Of a stretch of 64,000 bases of DNA, positions 33,197 to 45,096 are shown in pieces (the first letter of the stretch is position 1; every line of letters starts with the position of its first letter). The stretch is from Moniliella sp. 'wahieum' (Eukaryota > Basidiomycota > Moniliellomycetes > Moniliellales > Moniliellaceae), in the NCBI GenBank assembly GCA_003971905.1, contig RSEE01000156.1:1-64000 (forward strand), in the 5' to 3' direction. The notes below the pieces were generated by a model. The model saw only the letters and a program-made list of their open reading frames with translations. It did not search any database and had not been told where the DNA came from. The translations under genes and the position numbers were made by a program.

Positions 33197-34388
33197 CTCT
33201 TCTCAGCATGGTCTGTGGGAGGCAATGAATCGTATCTCTCGGGCACACACTCTCGTCGAACAACCCATTTCCCCGTGTGTGTCCGGAGCGTTTTTTCTCA
33301 AAATGCTGTTTATCCAATGATGAATATTGAATGACCAAGAAAAGGCATCGGGAATGTTGTAGCACGATAGGAGGCGGCAGACAGCAAACTCCGACAAGCT
33401 GTGCGGGGGTCGGAGAGCGGGCGGGTTACGTTGAACGTTAAGTGGGTTAAAAGTTAATAGCAGAACACAACCTGACTTGTGACAGATGCAACTGCTTGTA
33501 AGATCTGAGAGAGTGCTATGCTACTTGAGGTTGATCGATCGAAACAGTAGGTCAATACTAATACCGACAGAAAAGGGATGTGACATAGGTGAAGCCAATA
33601 AAAAGACATCGGGAATGCTGTAGAACCTGGATGAGGCCTGGGCCGGCCTCAGCGCTCAGCGCTCAGCACCTCAGCGCCTCAGCCTGAGGCCTGGGACCGG
33701 CCCAGGCCCTCAGGCCCTCAGGCTTGAGCTTGAGGCCGGACCGTGACGTGAAGTGAACGCGTGAACGGGGTACATGACATGTGACACATGCATCCAATAT
33801 ACTAATAGGCGCATCTGCATCAAACCTCGGCCTCAGGCCTCAGGCCTCAGGGCGCCTCAAGCCGCCAAGCTTTACTCTTTTGTTGTCACATACCGGTGTT
33901 GCCTAGGACGGAAGATCACACCACGGTCTCAGAGACAGACGGATCCTTTTGCCGAAGAATGAATGGCCTTTCCCCACATTGAGGTTGTCACCAGTCACCA
34001 ATAAGGCTACAGGTGCAGATCTTTCGGAAAGAAACAACAAAAAACAAATCGATGTGGGAAAATGTGTCGTACCCCGGTTTGTACTGAACACTGAGTGTGC
34101 TCGACTATGAAAGAATGTGTATAGAGAATCTGGGGGTGTGTAACAGATCTGTGGGATTTTGCTAGTTACTAGTTACTGTTCATCATTTTGTCACATGGAC
34201 GAAGGAGATTTCCCTATACAAGACTTTAAACAAAGTCATAGTCCCCAAGATGGTACGGCAAACGGACTATTAAGCGGGCTATCGACTCGTCGACAAACCG
34301 CCTCTCTTTACCTCACCATCGACTACTCTCTCTTCGCCTACTCTTCTCTTTCCCAAGTTTTCTCGCCCGTTTGACCAAATCCCTAAAG

Positions 34389-35011
34389 ATGAAGTTCTTC
34401 TCTTTTGCCGCCGTTGCCACCGTCCTTGCCGCGGTCGCCGTCTCTGCCGTTCCTATGGCCCCGACCACTGAGGTGGTGGCTCGTCAAGCCCCGGCTGCGC
34501 CCGCCCCCGGCGTGATTCAGAACGTCGGCCACGTCGTCGCCCTTATTGAGCAGGGTCTGGGTGTTACTCCCGCCCTCGATGCCATCAACGACAAGCTTAA
34601 CGGCTCTCTGGTACGTTTTTTGGCAGATTCCTTTTTTCATCCGGGTTCTATCTCTTTTGGGTATAATACTGATGTCATTTTGTCTGAAGGCCCTTTTGGA
34701 GGCGGAGGCTGGCTTGACTAAGGTTGAGATGGGTCTTGGCCTCGTTAACGGCACCTTCCCCGATGGTGCTATCCAGAAGATCAACCACCTGGTTAAGCTT
34801 ATTGACGACAAGATTGGTATGTTTTCTCTTTCATCTTGCACACTCTCTGCGCACACGTTTAAGTCCTGGAATCAGAGTCTAACCCCTTTCCCATTTAGGC
34901 GTTACCGCTTTGGAGAACATCATTGAGAACACCATGTGGAACGGTACGGTCGGCAAGCTTGAAGCCTTCCTCGGCGTTCCTTTCCTCAAGGTTGCCCTTG
35001 GCCTCGAGTAA
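34389..35011 (+). CDS. small secreted helical protein
   Basis: Intact three-exon gene encoding 153 residues. Exons are 34389-34610, 34690-34816 and 34899-35011, with GTACGT and GTATGT donors and AAG and TAG acceptors; all junctions keep frame. The N-terminus MKFFSFAAVATVLAAVAVSA is a signal peptide. It is followed by an Ala/Pro-rich propeptide-like segment with a basic site (VVARQ). The mature part lacks cysteines and is predicted to be largely amphipathic helix (NVGHVVALIEQGLGV, INHLVKLIDDKIG, KLEAFLGVPFLKVALGLE). No family is recognised. A pyrimidine-rich leader (CTCTCTTCGCCTACTCTTC) precedes the ATG, as in strongly expressed fungal genes. It is the only convincing host gene inside the repeat island. 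A secreted surface or effector-like role is possible but unproven. Confidence 0.82.
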
Positions 35012-35889
35012 ATGGAGAAGTAGGGTACATTTGATCCTCTTCCTTCCTACATGCCATATCTCTTTTTCGCGGGTTTGAATTCAGCTATCTTTCTCCGCGG
35101 GCTATGAAGTCGAGACACCCACCACCTCGTCTCAGGTGCCCTCTTCTCTTCTACCCTCTATCGGTTTAACGATTCTTAATCCACACCAATTCAAGTCATC
35201 TGCTTCCGTCTTACTAGCATGCTATAGAATGCTCATACGTTCATACGTGATCGCACGCTATTCTGAGACGCGTACCGGTGAGAAGGGACTGCGGCTTGAA
35301 CCATGTGCCCAAATAGACCAAGACGCACCTCGAGTAAGTCAACTCCAGCTACGGGACGGAGGTGAGCAAAGAGGGGACAGGGAGGTGCTTTTGGTGATGA
35401 GGGCCGCACAAGCAAGAGGACCGTCGTCTATGTCGTTAACCCTTCGCAGGGGCTTCCCTCTCCTTCATTCCTTGGCAACGTTTATTAGCAGTAAGTGAGA
35501 GGGGATATATACTGTGGGGAAGCAACTGCTGACGGAGGAGTGGAATGGAGGATGTGGTTCTGAGGAGAGGTACAGGAGGCTATGAGAAGGGTAGGGCCTT
35601 ATATAGACGAGGGTACCGCGGAGCTGAGGAAGCTTCCGGGCGGAAAGAGAGGGGTGATGACTATCACGCAGGATGGCGTGATTGGGGCATCGCCCCAACA
35701 GCAACAATTGGGCCCCGGTCAGAGCTCTCTCAACGCCCTTAATCAGCATCCGCCTGTGGGCATGGCATCTTGCTGTTGCTGCTCTCGTATAAATATAACC
35801 CATCATCGATCATCCACAATCCGAAGAGACAGGCATATATGAATGGCAAAAATGATCACCTTTTCCCTACCACGTTTGAGGGTTCTCCC

Positions 35890-36030
35890 CTCTCGGATCC
35901 GTCGACACGCTCTACTACTACAGATGAATGCGTCAATATCGGCCAGCACATCATCCAGATCGTCCTCCATCTACATAGTACAGAGTAAATGGCGCAGCTT
36001 GGTCAAAGAACAGCACCACCGCCACAATAA
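35890..36030 (-). mobile_element. LINE fragment (copy 4)
   Basis: This piece matches the middle of LINE copy 1 (about 28580-28715) in the same orientation. Shared blocks are CGGATCCGTC, CAGATGAA, TCAATNTCGGCCAGCAC and TGGCGCAGCTTGGTC. It is short and diverged, so an older relic of the same family or a sister family. Confidence 0.7.
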
Positions 36031-36039
36031 AAAAACGTG

Positions 36040-36305
36040 CCTAATGATCGAGGGCACCAGGCGGTAGTCCGGCTCGGCTCCGGTCAGACTAGGCCAGTGC
36101 CCAGTCGGCAGTGCGGCTCGGCTACGGTCTGAGTGACTAGGCGGACACACTAGGGTCCAGTTGTCTCTCTGATGGAGGGCACCAAGCGGCGGTGCGGCTC
36201 GGCTCCGGTGTGACTTGCATGTGACTAGTGACTAGGCCAGTGCCCCAGGCGACAGTGTTCTGACTGTTTAGGCGGGCAAACTTTTGCGTCCAGTTGTCTG
36301 TCTAA
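36040..36305. repeat. imperfect direct duplication, about 130 bp
   Basis: Two consecutive units share, in order, GAGGGCACCA(G/A)GCGG, GTGCGGCTCGGCTCCGGT-like sequence, GACTAGGCCAGTGCCC, TAGGCGG and GTCCAGTTGTCT. The first unit has an internal partial repeat of the CGGCTCGGCT segment. It has no coding sense and ends at a NotI-like GCGGCCGC (36308-36315). Confidence 0.65.
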
Positions 36306-36483
36306 TCGCGGCCGCGTCTTAGCTGGTTACGACAACTATTGGGAAACGTGCCAAGAGTTTGACCCCCTTCCCCGCTATCGGAGCTCCTCAATTTTTAGTA
36401 TGTGTCACTAAGAATCAGCCAAGGCTGAATCAACAGCTTAGATAGTAGAGTACATGGACATGTTCTGATTATGAAGATGGGCC

Positions 36484-38896
36484 TCAGGCCTCATTACTCA
36501 TTTGAGGATGGTATCTAACGTGAACGGGGCAGCACGTTTTCGCTTGACTTTGACCGACCTGCCTGGACCAGGTCCCGTGGTCGAGGCCGAAGAGGGGGTG
36601 GGCAGAGAACCGAGCAGAGGGACGGTCGGAAGAAGAAAGGGGGGAGGAAACGCTAATACGAATGCGATGCGATGGGGACGATGGTGACTGCTTCTCGAGA
36701 CAAGTAAGGCCAGTGGGGGCAGTAGGGCTTGGTACGTGAGGGCTCCGCTGGGAGTTCCCCTGGGAGTCTCTCTGGGAGGTTCCCTTCCCTTTGCGTGGGG
36801 AAGCAAGATCAATCGTCCGTTCTCCCCCATCTGGGTTGATTGAACGATGTAAGAGCAATGGGTCGATAGCCAAGCGCCGATCCGCTGGGAAGAGGGCCGA
36901 ACCGTACCGAGTACTTGCGTCGCGCAACCGGATCGCTTCGGTGCGCGAGGCCGGCTTGCCACCCCCTCGTAAATCTTCACGCAACAAACTGACAATCAAC
37001 TCGGGCATCAAAACCGAGTGAACAAAGATGGTCGGGGGGACCGGGTAGATCCGATCTACATCGATCGTGAGCGGTACGAAGCCAGTGGGCTTGTGGTCCA
37101 GAGTGGGAGGAGTACCGTCGGAGCGGATGCAAATGGATGAGGCATCGGAGGAATTATCCGGGGTAGCAGTGGTGCGTATATTGTGGTCCTTCTCTCGTGT
37201 GGACGAAGGGAGAAACTCGACGAGGCACATGGTCAATAACGTTTCCCATCCCTGTTCCCCATAGTACCCCCGCCCGCTGGTCCGCCACAGCGTCCATCTG
37301 TGCCCCGGTTCAACGCACGTTGGCCCTGGGTCTTGATCCTCTCAAGCAGGGCAGTGAACCACGTGCTCTCCTCCGGATGGGCAATGATCGTGGCCAAGCG
37401 GGCCCAATGGACGGCCTTGGGAGGTTCCTCTGCAGCCCCACCCGATCGGGCTGTACCAAACTTGACCCGCCAGCGCAAATGGGCAGCATCCAAGCGCGTT
37501 GGCCACCCCTGCTTCAGTCCGTGGGGAACGGTTACCCGTTCATCCTCGTGCCGCAGACATACGCCCACCGTATGTTGACCCCCCACGTGCCCATGGGTAC
37601 GATGGAACTCGTCGAGCAACGGCTGGAACATGCGTACCAGCGCCATGCTCATCCTTTTGGGAACGGGTTGGAGCAGAAAGGGCAGGTCTCCAAGTCCGTG
37701 ACCACAGTCGGCACGGTACTGGTGAGCGAACGCTTGGACCCTGTCGAGGTGGTGGCCGAATTGGCCATGGCCCAAATTTGAGCATCGAGTTTCTGCTTGG
37801 ACCGGGACGCCTCCGATCCAGCCACCGGGGCTGGCGTCCGCTCTACTGCGCCAACGGAGCTGGATGCGTTTTCAAGGTCCTCCGACTGGACCAGTCGCTG
37901 TTGTAGTTGTACATGCGCTTGTTCCCAGTGCTTCTGCTGTTTGCCCACTTCTGCGAGGTGGGCTTTGGTCGGACCCGACAAGGCAATCGTTTTGAGGGTG
38001 GGGCGTGCAGGTGGGTCTTTGGTCGACGTAGAACTGGACAACTACGTTTCGAACGAGGCGGACCGAGGCACGTGAGTTGGGCCGGTGGGCGAGATGGGCG
38101 CGGGCGTGGAGAGCGCGGGTCATCCAGATCGGAATCTCCTGACGACTCTTGGGCCAGAACGGTTGCCGAAGTGGCAGCGGCAGGAACAGCGGCAAGGTCA
38201 CCTTTAGGATGGGAGAGTCGTTGCGGATCCGAGAGCGGAAGGATGGGAGCTTAAGCTGAGCACGACCATTAGGTTTGAGAGGGGCGTCCGAGGCAGCCAG
38301 GGCACTTTGGGAGCTACTGGGGGCTCGGAAGTCAGGGCGGTGGGATAGGGGTTGCGGCTAGAGTAGGTCGGAAGACGAAGTTTGGCTGTTGCCTGAACCG
38401 GCGGCGGGGGGGAGGATGCGCTAGTGCGAATCGACTGCGGTGGAGGCGGGGAGGAGGGAGACAGACGCGGGGGTTGGTCATATGCGTGCCACCAGGCCCT
38501 TGGGCCTGTGCAGGGGAGCAGCAACATCCAGCTCGTCCGAATCGGAGCCGGGGTCTGTGACGGCATGGGCAGGAGCAAGCGGGAGAGAGCGAGGAGCGTG
38601 CGTGCGCGGGGGCGAGGCTTGGCTGGAACGGGTGAGGTCGACGGGTGTGGGGTTGGGGCGGCGTTTCTTGGTGGACGGTGTGGGGGGGTGCGCGTGGGCA
38701 ACGAGCGTGCCGCGGGGGCAATGCTGGCGCCGAGCCGCTCGGTGGCGCGGCGCGGGACAGAGGAGGGAGGCCGATGCGGCTGGCCAGGCGGCAAGTCGAG
38801 GTCGGAGGAGGGGGAGGGGGAGTGGATGCGGGTGGGCGGCATGCTGGTGGGGCTGGCGGCGTCGGGCTGTCTCCGAGGGGTAGCATCCAGCGGCAT
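36484..38896 (-). CDS. RTC4-like domain protein
   Basis: Protein with a C-terminal Rtc4-like domain, named from yeast Rtc4 (restriction of telomere capping). The molecular role is unknown; the family occurs in fungi. The N-terminal half (from ATG 38896) is Pro/Ser/Arg-rich and disordered. A coiled-coil-like stretch (LAEVGKQQKHWEQAHVQLQQ) precedes the domain. The domain starts with TCPFCSNPFPK and continues with VGVCLRHEDE, LKQGWPTRLD, HPEESTWFTALLERIK, YYGEQGW, the strongly conserved IFVHSVLMPELIVSLLREDL, and IRLRDASTRYGSALFPAD. A low-complexity tail runs to 36484. The frame changes three or four times, in line with missing bases elsewhere. It is divergent from calmodulin across 316 bases. 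Confidence is good for the domain, moderate for both ends. Confidence 0.8.
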
Positions 38897-39212
38897 CCAG
38901 CGATTGGTCCTTCAAGCTTCACGTGACGCGTCACAGGGCGTGTCGCATGTCACATATCACATGTCACATGCAGGAAGCATGATACTTTCAATTCCCCGGG
39001 CCCCTCTCGTCGGCGAGCTACTCCTGTGCCACGACAGGCGCGCCCCCGGTGGCAGTGCCCACAGCGCCCCCGTGCGCCCACCGCTTACCTCATCCGCCGC
39101 CGCGTTCGCAGCTAGCCAACAGCGCCGGAGCAGTGCGACTGGATTGGTGCGATGCGCTGTGCTTGGCCCGCCCCACCCCCACCATCCCATCCCATCCCAC
39201 CCCACCCTCACC
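38897..39212. promoter_or_regulatory. bidirectional promoter, RTC4-like / calmodulin
   Basis: 316 bases separate the two divergent ATGs. The region has CACGTGACGCGTCAC and three CACATATCACATGTCACATG-type repeats (about 38945-38970) and a C-rich leader (CCCATCCCATCCCACCCCACC) before calmodulin. Confidence 0.55.
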
Positions 39213-39949
<737 letters not shown>

Positions 39950-40434
39950 TAGGTCTGCCGCAGCGTCACCGCATCCAATGGCACCCGTTCACGTGATCTC
40001 ATGACTTCATTTGTTCGCCTTTCTGCACCTACCTTTGGCGGACTGCGTCGACGAATAGTATGCAGTCCTGTCTTTCCTCCGACGGCCATCAGGAGTATTC
40101 CCCCCCAAAGGGACAAATATCGGGTCTGCCTGTCTGTAGCAACGCGTGCGCACTCCAATTACTATCACAAGCCGTTTCCCATGAATCAGGACAGAGCCAT
40201 GGATTTTTAAGCAGGCACCTTGCCAGAAGAGGGGTACGACATATAGCAGGCACAAAGCACTGAAGGACGCACTGTGCTTGAAATGGCAATGCCCAGAACC
40301 AGTAAGAGCCAGATGCTCCATTCAAGGGAGGGGAGGTGGAAACCAAAGAAAAAATTTCCAACTTTGAGGCCAGGAAAACCTGCCTGAGATAGGTTCCCTG
40401 CGCAACCGCCAAGCTGTGAAAGCGGTAAAGCTGC

Positions 40435-40881
40435 TCACAGACGGCGACCACGACGACCGCCCTTCCTGCGGGTCGAGTCGGTGGGGACGGGGGTCACGTC
40501 CTCAATGCGGCCAATGCGCATGCCCGAGCGGGCGAGCGCACGAAGGGCCGACTGGGCACCAGGGCCAGGGGACTTGGTGCCAGTGCCACCCGTAGCACGG
40601 AGCTTAATGTGCAGAGCAGTGATGCCCACCTCCTTGCAGCGGGCAGCCACGTCCTGAGCAGCAAGCATAGCAGCGTACGGCGACGACTCGTCACGGTCAG
40701 CCTTGACCTTCATGCCACCCGTCACACGGCTGATCGTTTCCTTGCCCGACAGATCCGTCACGTGGATGAACGAGTCGTTGTACGAGGCAAAAATGTGGGC
40801 CGTGCCAAACACAAGCTCGCCGTCACCGACCTGGGGGCCGAGAGCGACAGCAAGGGCAGCCGTACGAGTCTTAGGGGGCAT
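40435..40881 (-). CDS. RPS14: ribosomal protein uS11 (RPS14)
   Basis: Small-subunit ribosomal protein of the platform near the mRNA exit and 18S 3' end. It is 148 residues in one uninterrupted frame. It carries the family landmarks [75 protein letters not shown], the [16 protein letters not shown] motif and the basic tail [21 protein letters not shown] acceptor-like sequence lies 7 bases before the ATG, so a 5' UTR intron is likely, as is common in ribosomal protein genes. Confidence 0.97.
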   Translation of the reverse strand: MPPKTRTAALAVALGPQVGDGELVFGTAHIFASYNDSFIHVTDLSGKETISRVTGGMKVKADRDESSPYAAMLAAQDVAARCKEVGITALHIKLRATGGTGTKSPGPGAQSALRALARSGMRIGRIEDVTPVPTDSTRRKGGRRGRRL

Positions 40882-41727
40882 CGTGAACTGCAAGCGGCAA
40901 ACCAAGACGTTAGCCATCATGTTCCCATCTCAAGTTGCAAGGGAGCCGTGAACAGGGAGGCAACAAAAAGGGGGGTGAGGTGCCCACAGGGAGCATTAGC
41001 CTGAACCGTAATGCCAAAGGAGCCAAAGCGAAAGTGCATGTCCCGCCACAGACGCTCAGACCAGATCCCAAGGTGCGCTCGACAAACGCCGTGATCGACC
41101 ACCGCAGTTGATGCCGAGCGCATGCGGGAACCCTTCCCCCTTCCTGGCGTGTGATGCCGCACATCCATCGCCCCCCTTGATGGGTAGGTGCACGTACCTT
41201 GAATCTAGCGAGACCGCGTCGATGGTGAGGACAAAGCAGCTCCCGCCGCTGGGGTTCATGTTGGACGTCGCGTGCTGCGGTTGGTCCCTTATTCTCTAGG
41301 GTTGCCGCCGCAATAAATGGTAGGTTGATTTAACCCTGCGAACACGTGGAAAAATATCGTTCAGTATTTCAATACTGGCATTGATGCACTTGATGCAAAC
41401 ATTCAACGTTCAACTTGAAGCTTCAAGGTGCGAGTATTGGTATAGTTGGTAGGGTGCATCGAACATTGAGGTCTGTTGGCCAGTATAGGCCGCTACAAAC
41501 TCCATCCCATCTTCCCCACCTCCATCTCTGTCTACTACTTGAGCGATCAGAGATGTGGGATAAGGGACAAGAGACGCAATAACGTGGTACTCGCAACTGG
41601 CAACTGGCAACTGGCAACTGGCAACTGGCACCCCCATGGCTACGCCTACACCACGTCCCACCCCACCCACTTCATACCAAAAAAGGGAAACATGATATGC
41701 AAATAGCGAATCCATAGCCATCAGTAG
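40882..41727. other. intergenic, RPS14 upstream region
   Basis: Contains the probable 5' UTR and intron of RPS14, a TTCAACGTTCAACTTGAAGCTTCAAG palindromic patch in pieces near 41403-41427, and the CAACTGG tandem array. No gene is supported. Confidence 0.5.
41593..41630. repeat. CAACTGG x5 tandem repeat
   Basis: Five perfect tandem heptamers CAACTGG in the region downstream of the low-complexity gene at 41728-42807. Confidence 0.9.
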
Positions 41728-42807
41728 TTACATGGCCGGCCACCGTGGTTCTCGATCTCGGTCCCACCAGTGCAGTTCCCGTTGCGGCTGCGTTGACGTC
41801 TTCCACCATTCCGTAGGACTGGACGGATCGCCCAACTCCAATGGACCGGGTACATCATCATCCCGCTCCTCGTGGCCTTCTTCCACTGGCTGCACGCCCC
41901 CTCCCCTTCCACCTCTCCCTCCCATGCGAAGTTCCACCTCCCGACCTGCTCCGCCTTCCATTCCCGGTTCCCTTCCCGGGTCCACGTCCGGGTGCACCGC
42001 CACCCCTGCTGCCGGTCCCACACCACCCCGTACTCGCCTGCACGTTCTCCGCCATTCGGGACAGCATGCGATCGATCCGTCTTCGTGAAATGTGGCCTTG
42101 GGGCGGTGGGGCGGTGACTCGTCCGGGCGGGGCGGCGGTGCGCGTGGTGCTGGAGGACAGAGAGCCCGTCATGGTCATGGTCATTGTCATCCGGGGACTG
42201 GTGGCACTGGTGGAAAAAAGGGTGCTGTCGGGCGGACGCGCTTCGAGCAACCGCGCCAAATCCATTTCGTCGTCTTCCGTCCCTTCGGGTCCTAGGAACG
42301 CGCGAGACCGGTCTCTTCTCGTTCTCGTTCTCGTTCTCTTTCTTTCGGAGGGTCTCGCTCACCCACCCGATCCAGACGGGGGTCCAGGCGCGGATCGAGA
42401 CGGAGCGTGCGTCGGGCCGGACGCGGCCGTGCATACGAAGAAAATACCTGCTGCAACGACCCAGGCGCAATGGGCGATGCTCCCAGGCGCAGTGGGCCGA
42501 GCGTAGGTCCAGTAGCGTGCAAGGGAGCGTACGAGAAGTGGGAGAGGTGGGAGGCATGGGAGGAGTAGGAGACCCCGTAGTGCGAACCACTCGAGCTGGG
42601 CGACGAAGGCGAGGGCGAAGGTAAGGGCGAAACCGATGGCGAGTCATGCGGACTCGTAGAGCGCGGCAGGTTTCCAGATGATGCTATCCCAGAGAGGCTG
42701 CCAAGCTGACCGCCAAAAGGGGAAGGCGCACCGGCTCGCACGTTTCGCTCGCTCTCACGTAGTCGGTCCCGCGTGAGACTGACGCCAGACGGCGGGGTCA
42801 TCGTCAT
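41728..42807 (-). CDS. uncharacterised Ser/Pro/Arg-rich protein
   Basis: Minus-strand gene candidate opening at the MTMTPPSGVSLTRDRLRESE start (42807). It continues as a Ser/Pro-rich chain (SLSGIASSGNLPRS, SSPSSSGSHYGVSYSS), a charged RERERERERE-type patch, an acidic-basic segment (EDDEMDLARLLEARP) and a basic motif HISRRRIDRMLSRMAENVQ. The end is uncertain because of frame changes. The stop at 41728 is in the frame giving PSSPTEWWKTSTQP...EPRWPAM. No domain is recognised. It is divergent from PEX16 with 429 bases between starts. It could be a regulatory or cytoskeletal linker protein, but that is a guess. Confidence 0.45.
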
Positions 42808-43236
42808 AAGGCGGTGGTGGTAGGGATGACGAAGACGAGAATGGCGTAGATTGTGGTGGTGTTGGAGGTGGAGACGGTGGAGGTGGGGAGGAGGCTGGCG
42901 ATGGCGTTGATGGGTGGGGATGGGTCTCCTGAGTCCTGCTGATAATGCTAATCTTGATCTCCACGTGGGATGGGTGAGCAATGCCGATGATCGATGATCG
43001 ATGATGCCGGGCCGCGAATAGGCGCTGGGATTGAATATTGAAGCCAGCCGACCTCAGCAATCGTTATCCGCGCCGGCAACCATCGACATCGATCGTCCCA
43101 CCCAATTATCGCGGCCTGACGTAAGGCCTAAGGCCGGATGAGTGGGGCGGGGAGAGGCCCAGGGCGGTGGGAGCGGGCCACGACAAAGCACCGTGAAAGC
43201 ACCCTAGGACCCCCACCTCGCATTCTTCCTGCGACC
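42808..43236. promoter_or_regulatory. shared upstream region, PEX16 and Ser/Pro-rich gene
   Basis: 429 bases between divergent starts. It includes GATCGATGATCGATGAT reiterations (about 42986-43002) and an AGGCCTAAGGCC-like palindrome (about 43124-43136). Confidence 0.4.
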
Positions 43237-44815
43237 ATGTCATTCCTCCGGTCGTACGAGCAGGCGCTGGCCACGCATGCGCCTGCCATCGGCGCGGTCG
43301 AGTCGTCGGTGCGGACCCTGACCTGGCTTTTGCCTGGCCGGTTCAACGACTCGGAACTGGCCGCAGAGGGGTGGCAGCGCTGCTGGCGCTGCTGGGCGTG
43401 TACCACGATGCGTTGGTCCGTCCTGCGATCCAAAAGGCCGTACGGGACGCCTCGGTCCAGCCTTCTCCCTCTGGATCCACTTTACTTTCTCGGTCCGCGA
43501 CCGAGGAGGAGCGGGAGGGACAAGTCGAGGCCCATCTGGCCACCCGGCGGGGTACGTGCCCAGCCTACATACCCGTTACACCCTGTCCCAAGTCCGCAAC
43601 GCACCCTACCGCCGTGCAGGCCGCCTCCTGCTTCTCCTCACACACATCCAACTCGTTCTCGAGATGCTTGCCCAGCGAAAACGCAGAAAGACGCGCCTGG
43701 CAAGGTGCAACCAGGAGCTCAATCGACCGCCTCATCTCCCACTCTCTCCCACACCACAACAGGACAAGCAGGCGCCGTCGACCTCGTCGTCGCCCTCGAG
43801 ACAATCAAGCTGCTTCTTCGGTTCTGCCTCTTTTGGCAGTCGGGATGGCGGCCGGTCTTGCACGATCCCTTGCCCGAGCGCGAACTTGACCCAGCCGACT
43901 TGGTGCCTGTCGCGCCGCCACCACCATCGCAGCCTGTGACATGGGGCGCAAGAGGAACAGCAGTACCAGCAGTGCATGTCTCTCCTCCTCCAGAGGAAGG
44001 GAGGAGGAAATACCGTGGCTCTAGGACTGGGTTGACGTATCCTTCCCTTGGCGAGTTGGGGCAAGGGACGGGGCCAGTATCGGAACCTATGTCGCTAGCC
44101 TCGGACGATTCGGAGGACGAGACGTTGGTGGACCCAGAGGAAGAAGCTGTTCTCGCTCACAGTCGCAGCTGGACGCGGGCGGAGGTGGATACCTTTCTTC
44201 TCTCTCGCACGCTGGCTCCGACCGACTTACGGCCGCTGTCGGAACTGGTGCGTCCGGTCCAAGGCCCCGCTGGGGCGGTGGCAGAAATGCTGCACCTGTG
44301 TCGGCCATTGGTGTATGCGCTGCTGGTTCGGCGGTACGTGCGCCAGGGCTCGTTGCGCCGACGCAGCGTCTGGACCCCGGTCGCGACCGCTTGGGGAATC
44401 GACGTGCTGTCCCGCGCTTTGCGGCGATGGTCTGTCAACCCGCAGGTGCCCGACCCGTTCCTCGATCCACGCGGCTGGGCCCGCGCCATGGCCCCATCGA
44501 ACCCGCTGGCAGGAGGCGTGCAAGGCGCGCTGCTGCGCCTCGTGCTGGCCACCGTGCTGGGTGGCGGTGGGGGGGCCGCGGCCGGGCCGGCGGGTGCGAG
44601 TCGGTGTCGCCGCTAGAGGCGGAGGAGTGGGCGCGCGGACCCAGGCGTGGGGGTGGTACTTGCTGCGTGGACCAGTGTGGACGCAAGGGACCCGGCCGCG
44701 GGTGGAGGCGCTGCTGCGGACGCTGCGGGCGGTGCCGCTGCTGGGGCTGGGGGCGGGGCTGGCGGAGGACTATCTGCCGCTGGTGGACCAGTACTGGTAC
44801 TTTAGTTCGCGCTGA
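43237..44815 (+). CDS. PEX16: peroxisome biogenesis protein PEX16
   Basis: Integral or peripheral peroxisomal membrane protein needed for early peroxisome membrane assembly. The start MSFLRSYEQALATHAP leads into the diagnostic AVESSVRTLTWLLPGRFNDSELAAEG and LAALLALLGVYHDALV segments. Then come APYRRAGRLLLLLTHIQLV-LEMLAQRKRR, VVALETIKLLLRFCLFWQSG, RPVLHDPLPERELDP, a variable acidic insert, and RRWSVNPQVPDPFLDPRG. The conserved C-terminus is WYLLRGPVWTQGTRPRVE...AGLAEDYLPLVDQYWYFSSR. An intron of about 55 bp is likely near 43706-43761. Two or three frame changes fit missing bases. The start is a clean ATG in CGACCATG context. PEX16 is absent from Saccharomyces, consistent with a filamentous or early-diverging fungus. 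Confidence 0.9.
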
Positions 44816-45096
44816 AATGGCAAGGGGTGAGATATTGAGGGAGGTGGATGGGAGGGGGGATAGACAGATGGAGTGTAGAATAGGCGGATGGGAAAGGAAT
44901 ACACAGATGGGAGTGGCCGATGGAGTGACCGATGGAGATACAGAGGGAGTAGACAGACAAGATGCGTGACTGGTGTGATGATACGTGGAGGGCCGGCAGA
45001 GGCCGAGTGTGCAGCGCAGACCCAGACGCGCTCGGCTGGGTGCTGCTCCACCACCACAGCTGCACTCCCTTCTCCAATGGGCTTCTGAGCACTGCC

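Larger units (their letters stand above)
31752..34388. other. repeat-rich gene-free region
   Basis: About 2.6 kb with no supported gene. It contains TTAGGC-like reiterations, GAAGCTT palindromes (31988-32056), GGTAACC arrays, a perfect 61-bp triple repeat, a 20-bp triple repeat and AGGCCT/AGCGCT palindrome clusters (about 32975-33035 and 33635-33735). The last 200 bases form the promoter and leader of the secreted-protein gene at 34389. Confidence 0.55.

Noticed and set aside
33000-33250. Possible CRISPR-like short repeats near the 20-bp triple repeat
   Set aside because: The repeats are directly adjacent with no spacers, and the organism is eukaryotic.
35136-35498. 120-codon plus-strand frame downstream of the secreted-protein gene
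   Set aside because: No domain, in repeat-derived DNA, and overlapping the probable 3' end of the secreted gene.
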